Source: CAZQSS01 sp964596405
GTDB taxonomy: Bacteria; Patescibacteriota; Patescibacteriia; Magasanikbacterales; UBA10003
DNA length: 7,367 nucleotides
NCBI GenBank assembly: GCA_964596405.1
Contig: CAZQSS010000041.1
Coordinates: forward strand, 1-7,367
Reading direction: 5' to 3'
The translations under genes were made by a program, and so were the position numbers. The notes below the pieces were generated by a model that saw only the letters and a program-made list of their open reading frames with translations, ran no database searches and was not told the origin of the DNA. Positions 5,592 through 7,367 of this stretch are shown here, one piece after another (positions within the stretch are counted from its first letter, which is position 1; each line of letters opens with the position of its first letter).

Positions 5592-5635
5592 AAAAGGCCA
5601 CTATCTTTCACGACCGTGAGTTTTAGTGGCCTTTT
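5592..5635. terminator. Bidirectional terminator between recR and rplU
   Basis: AAAAGGCCACTA (5592-5603) pairs perfectly with TAGTGGCCTTTT (5624-5635). Inside is a second helix, TCACG/CGTGA (5608-5612 with 5615-5619). The A/T ends give T-runs on both strands, so it can serve the converging recR and rplU transcripts. Confidence 0.88.
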
Positions 5636-5638
5636 GAT

Positions 5639-5950
5639 TTACTTGATTTCTGTGATCTTAACTTGGGTGAACGGCTGGCGATGACCGACTTTACCGCTGT
5701 AACGCACCTTTCTTTTGAAATTAATCACCAGAATTTTTCTATTGCGGCCCTGTTCTAAAATTTCGGCTTTAACCACGGCGTTTAAATACGGCTGACCGAT
5801 TTTAACATCGGAACCGTCTTCTTGAGCCACGAGCAAAACTTTATCAAAAACCAAACCGGCGCCTTTTTCTCCGTCGAGTTTTTCTACTTTTAGCACTTGG
5901 CCTTCTTTGACAAGATACTGCTTGCCTCCGGTTTTAATAACTGCGAACAT
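5639..5950 (-). CDS. rplU: 50S ribosomal protein L21
   Basis: 103 residues, the usual length. The start MFAVIKTGGKQYLVKEGQVLKVEKL and the C-terminal KVGHRQPFTQVKITEI are diagnostic for L21, which binds 23S rRNA in the large subunit. In most bacteria rplU is followed by rpmA (L27). Here it is followed after three bases by a terminator and preceded, 15 bp away, by an unknown small gene, so the usual rplU-rpmA pair is broken in this window. No Shine-Dalgarno precedes the ATG at 5950; the leader is AT-only (TTTAAAAT). Confidence 0.97.
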   Translation of the reverse strand: MFAVIKTGGKQYLVKEGQVLKVEKLDGEKGAGLVFDKVLLVAQEDGSDVKIGQPYLNAVVKAEILEQGRNRKILVINFKRKVRYSGKVGHRQPFTQVKITEIK

Positions 5951-5965
5951 ATTTTAAATTTATTT

Positions 5966-6271
5966 TTAATTAGGTTTTTCTTTTTGTTTATCAATTTCCC
6001 GCTTTCCCGCCTGACTGGCCATAATTTGCCAAGCTTCTTTGTCGCTAATCAGCCCCGCGTCCTCGGAATCCAAGGCGTTCTTTCGGCTTCTTTCGCGCTG
6101 AATTTCTTTCAGCCGGCCCCAGGCATCCTGCACTTTTCTAAAATTATCTTTGTCCTGCATTAAATAATCCTTGCTCAATTCTTCTATGGTCTGCTTTAAT
6201 TCTTCTTCCTCCCGTTGTTGTTTGTCCAGGGTTTCCTCAACCGCCTCGCCCCAATTTTTTTCTCCTGGCAT
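5966..6271 (-). CDS. Small charged helical protein of unknown function, upstream of rplU
   Basis: 101 residues, very rich in Glu, Lys, Gln, Asp and Arg, with no membrane segment, signal peptide or cysteine. Long helical stretches with heptad-like spacing (ETLDKQQREEEELKQTIEEL, residues about 13-32; DNFRKVQDAWGRLKEIQRER, about 42-61) suggest a coiled coil or helical bundle. I do not recognise a family. It is the first gene of a two-gene operon with rplU (15-bp gap), with a good promoter 25 bases upstream, so it is probably expressed at ribosomal-protein levels. A role near the ribosome is inference from position only. The ATG at 6271 is used because it lies just past the promoter; an earlier ATG three bases upstream is in another frame. 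Confidence 0.75.
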   Translation of the reverse strand: MPGEKNWGEAVEETLDKQQREEEELKQTIEELSKDYLMQDKDNFRKVQDAWGRLKEIQRERSRKNALDSEDAGLISDKEAWQIMASQAGKREIDKQKEKPN

Positions 6272-6295
6272 ACATTTAATCTTAATTACTCCAAA

Positions 6296-6324
6296 ATGAT
6301 AACAAATCTTTAAAGATAAGTCAA
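6296..6324 (-). promoter_or_regulatory. Promoter of the small gene-rplU operon
   Basis: Minus strand: TTGACT (6324-6319), 17-bp spacer, TATCAT (6301-6296). Start near 6289, giving a leader of about 18 bases before the ATG at 6271. The leader contains a GGAG (6287-6284) about 12 bases before the ATG, which is rather far for a ribosome site. Confidence 0.75.
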
Positions 6325-6420
6325 GCTTTGCCTCCTTTGTGTCGTCCTTTGGGCAACAAAACCGGCCTAATTTAAGCTCATTTTTTGATATTTTCGCTAA
6401 TCTTGGCGACTTTTAGGGGC

Positions 6421-6449
6421 TTGACAAGATTCTACTTTTGTGGTATAAT
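6421..6449 (+). promoter_or_regulatory. Perfect-consensus promoter directed rightward
   Basis: TTGACA (6421-6426), 17-bp spacer ending TTTTGTGG, TATAAT (6444-6449). Both boxes match the sigma70 consensus fully. Transcription is expected near 6456. The next convincing long gene starts only at 6817, so the transcript has a leader of about 360 bases. Between this promoter and the minus-strand one at 6296-6324 (about 95 bp) I see no gene or clear site. Confidence 0.85.
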
Positions 6450-6459
6450 AATTTGTTAA

Positions 6460-6585
6460 ATGATGAAATGGGCGACAAATCAGAAAATAAGCTCAGAATA
6501 CAGTAGTTTGATGATTTTCCGCCAGAGGCGGATGCGCCTTTCTTGCCAGCCTTTGGCGGGGGCGCAAAAAGCTAAACCCTTTTAA
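6460..6585 (+). CDS. Possible 41-residue near-leaderless small ORF
   Basis: ATG-ATG at 6460/6463 lies only about four bases beyond the expected transcription start. The frame MMKWATNQKISSEYSSLMIF continues through the palindromic repeat at 6519-6566 and stops at 6583-6585. The second half (RQRRMRLSCQPLAGAQ) is simply repeat DNA read as protein, which lowers its credibility. It could be a leader peptide or chance. No ribosome site. Confidence 0.25.
   Translation: MMKWATNQKISSEYSSLMIFRQRRMRLSCQPLAGAQKAKPF
6519..6566. repeat. GC-rich palindromic repeat upstream of the structured RNA
   Basis: CCGCC (6519-6523) pairs with GGCGG (6527-6531). TGCGCC (6533-6538) pairs with GGCGCA (6561-6566), with an inner GCC/GGC. 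The words CCGCCARAGGC occur once in each orientation. It is far richer in G and C than its surroundings. No T-run follows on the plus strand. Confidence 0.7.
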
Positions 6586-6590
6586 ATCAA

Positions 6591-6765
6591 GGGGGACATA
6601 AGATAACGGTTAAATAGGCTTCTGGCCGAGGTAACCGTTCGGGTAAGATGGTTAGCTACAAACAGGTTTCGACTTGTTTCAGCCAATCGCTTATCTACCT
6701 CTAGATCCACTTACCTGTCTTCGGACAAGCCAGTGACAATACTAGAGATTAATCTTTGTCCTACT
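6591..6765 (+). ncRNA. Candidate structured RNA or leader with a four-way junction
   Basis: Manual folding gives one closed architecture. P1: 6593-6604 pairs with 6752-6762 (11 bp, one bulged T at 6599, one G-U). P2 follows at once: AACGGTTA (6605-6612) with TAACCGTT (6632-6639), 8 bp, with an inner GGC/GCC. P3 is a long hairpin: 6641-6649 with 6693-6700, 6650-6657 with 6681-6688 (one mismatch, one G-U), and 6660-6666 with 6673-6679 around loop TTTCGA. P4: CTCTAG (6699-6704, overlapping P3 by two bases) with CTAGAG (6742-6747), then CACT/AGTG and TGTC-TTCG-GACA. It lies within the transcript from the promoter at 6421-6449 and ends about 40 bases before the ribosome site of the gene at 6817. 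It does not match tmRNA, RNase P RNA, SRP RNA or a riboswitch I know. It may be a cis-acting leader or an independent RNA. Confidence 0.5.
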
Positions 6766-6805
6766 TGATGTGAAAGGGTTTGATAGTTCTTTCAACAACC
6801 AACGC

Positions 6806-6810
6806 GGAGG
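6806..6810 (+). promoter_or_regulatory. Shine-Dalgarno fixing the start at 6817
   Basis: GGAGG, in the context GCGGAGGTG, lies six bases before the ATG at 6817. It separates this frame from two competing open frames over the same stretch, which lack a ribosome site. Confidence 0.8.
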
Positions 6811-6816
6811 TGCGAA

Positions 6817-7095
6817 ATGTATCTTTACGTTATTCGTTACCAGATCAAACGGGGACAAGTGGATCATTTTGTGACACTTCTGGAATGGCACACGCCAATC
6901 CAGAAGGACGATGTGCTGTTTCTCGTCTACAAGGCAATGGTTCTGCCGGAAAAAGAACATCTGGTCGTCCCCAAAGAGATCCGAGAACAAACCGCATGGA
7001 AAGTGGACAGCATTGTTCACTTCCCGAGTTGCTCTCTCAAGGGCGGTTCCACGACTTTGATTGTCAGTCCAACGAAAGACCCTGCTGCTGTGTAA
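6817..7095 (+). CDS. Orphan 92-residue protein, function unknown
   Basis: The protein begins MYLYVIRYQIKRGQVDHFVTLLEW and alternates short hydrophobic strands (YLYVIRYQI, DVLFLVYKAMVL, TTLIVSP) with charged turns, suggesting a small soluble alpha/beta or all-beta domain. There is one cysteine, no signal peptide, no membrane segment and no catalytic motif I recognise. The gene is well framed: strong ribosome site six bases upstream, a terminator 20 bases after the stop, and a strong promoter about 360 bases upstream with a structured leader between. It shares the strong ribosome site with the protease and zinc-ribbon genes and not with the housekeeping genes, so it is probably accessory or acquired. 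Its control may lie in the leader RNA. No function is proposed. Confidence 0.75.
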   Translation: MYLYVIRYQIKRGQVDHFVTLLEWHTPIQKDDVLFLVYKAMVLPEKEHLVVPKEIREQTAWKVDSIVHFPSCSLKGGSTTLIVSPTKDPAAV

Positions 7096-7115
7096 CCAAA
7101 CAGGCCTCTCGCACC

Positions 7116-7149
7116 AACCCGTCACGTCTTCGGACTTGGCGGGTTTTTT
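7116..7149 (+). terminator. Rho-independent terminator with UUCG loop
   Basis: Stem 7116-7128 with 7133-7145 (13 positions, one G-U and one C-T mismatch) around loop TTCG. It is followed by six Ts (7144-7149), the first two of which also close the stem, and then ATTTTATT. It ends the transcript of the 92-residue gene. Confidence 0.9.
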
Positions 7150-7170
7150 ATTTTATTCTATCATTTTCCT

Positions 7171-7200
7171 TATAGGACCTTTCGCTCGAATGGTCCTATA
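7171..7200. repeat. 30-nt hairpin element, copy 3 (changed arms, same core)
   Basis: TATAGGACC (7171-7179) pairs with GGTCCTATA (7192-7200). A T-T mismatch and TTCG-CT-CGAA follow inside. On the minus strand its core reads ACCATTCGAGCGAAAGGT, one base different from the core of the copies at 1124 and 1504 on the plus strand, while the outer arms are different yet fully complementary. Confidence 0.88.
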
Positions 7201-7201
7201 C

Positions 7202-7237
7202 AACTATTCTCTTATTCGTGCGACTAAGAGAATAGTT
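7202..7237. repeat. 36-nt hairpin element, copy 4 (divergent)
   Basis: AACTATTCTCTTA (7202-7214) pairs perfectly with TAAGAGAATAGTT (7225-7237), 13 bp. Inside are one T-C mismatch and TCG-TG-CGA. The architecture is that of the other copies, but the arm sequence is its own. It begins two bases after copy 3. Confidence 0.85.
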
Positions 7238-7243
7238 ATCTGC

Positions 7244-7266
7244 TCTAATCCCTCGCGCGAATTAGA
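7244..7266. repeat. Short hairpin, possible degenerate copy 5
   Basis: TCTAAT (7244-7249) pairs with ATTAGA (7261-7266); inside are a one-sided CCC bulge and TCG-CG-CGA (7253-7260). The arm is shorter and the bulge differs, so membership in the family is less sure. Confidence 0.5.
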
Positions 7267-7276
7267 CCTGAGAAAA

Positions 7277-7367
7277 TTAATCCAATTTTTCTATTTTATC
7301 CCCTATCTTCAAATTATATTTTTCAGCGAAGCCGGCGGGCACTTCCAAAACTCCACCCGCGTCCTCC
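7277..7367 (-). CDS. DUF192-family protein, C-terminal fragment
   Basis: The last 29 residues of a minus-strand gene whose start lies beyond the right edge: EDAGGVLEVPAGFAEKYNLK, then IGDKIEKLD and a TAA stop (7279-7277). The VLEVPAG-x-A-E-K-x-x-(I/L)-K-x-GD pattern is the conserved end of the DUF192 domain. Members are small, often secreted or membrane-anchored proteins of unclear function. The gene converges on the 92-residue gene, with the cluster of three hairpins between them. I see no T-rich terminator directly after its stop. Confidence 0.75.
   Translation of the reverse strand, partial: EDAGGVLEVPAGFAEKYNLKIGDKIEKLD

Noticed and set aside
6519..6566. Palindrome as terminator for the promoter at 6421
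   Set aside because: It is followed by AAAAAG on the plus strand instead of Ts, and the stem is broken by a large inner loop.
6591..6765. Identification as tmRNA because of GGTTTCGAC and paired ends
   Set aside because: No alanine-acceptor arm with a CCA-type end, no G3-U70-like context, no tag-peptide frame ending in Ala-Ala, and the branch order does not fit.
6742..7175. Two longer open frames overlapping the 92-residue gene on both strands
   Set aside because: Neither has a ribosome site. One reads through the terminator and the other covers the structured region; the frame at 6817 has GGAGG at proper spacing and ends just before the terminator.

Overview
The window looks like part of a draft metagenomic scaffold from a Patescibacteria (CPR) bacterium, probably of the Parcubacteria type. 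It contains a 100-N scaffolding gap at 1595-1694. The clues are a compact set of single-copy housekeeping genes in AT-rich DNA (a replicative helicase dnaB, a ybaB nucleoid-associated gene, recR, ribosomal protein L21), core genes without Shine-Dalgarno sites and with very short leaders, and many small palindromic or low-complexity repeats in gene junctions and even inside a coding region. The lineage call is inference; no marker here fixes it to a phylum.

Left part (1-1540): a minus-strand GT4-type glycosyltransferase runs off the left edge and carries repeat DNA read in frame as protein. A short ArsR-like regulator lies upstream of it, bracketed by two identical 34-36-nt hairpins and with a candidate operator inside its own promoter. 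To the right of the second hairpin a plus-strand coding start may be visible before the gap.

Middle left (1695-2952): two minus-strand accessory genes, each with a strong AAGGAGG ribosome site. One is a two-helix membrane protein with a zinc ribbon, cut by the gap. The other is an exported or lipoprotein metzincin-like protease with its own consensus promoter and terminator.

Centre (2974-5635): a plus-strand replication and repair group dnaB-ybaB-recR. The promoter places the real dnaB start at 3025. Both internal junctions hold imperfect inverted repeats, and a bidirectional terminator closes the group.

Right (5639-6324): rplU and an unknown small charged gene form a minus-strand operon with a good sigma70-like promoter.

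Far right (6421-7367): a perfect-consensus promoter (TTGACA, 17 bp, TATAAT) fires rightward into a 41-codon near-leaderless frame. This is followed by a roughly 170-nt stretch that folds on paper into a closed four-way junction, then an orphan 92-residue gene with a strong ribosome site, and then a UUCG-capped terminator. Beyond it are three more hairpins, the first of which has almost the same core as the ArsR-flanking pair, and the C-terminal end of a DUF192-family gene on the minus strand.

The two things most worth following up are the structured leader before the orphan gene and the hairpin family whose core is kept while its arms change together.
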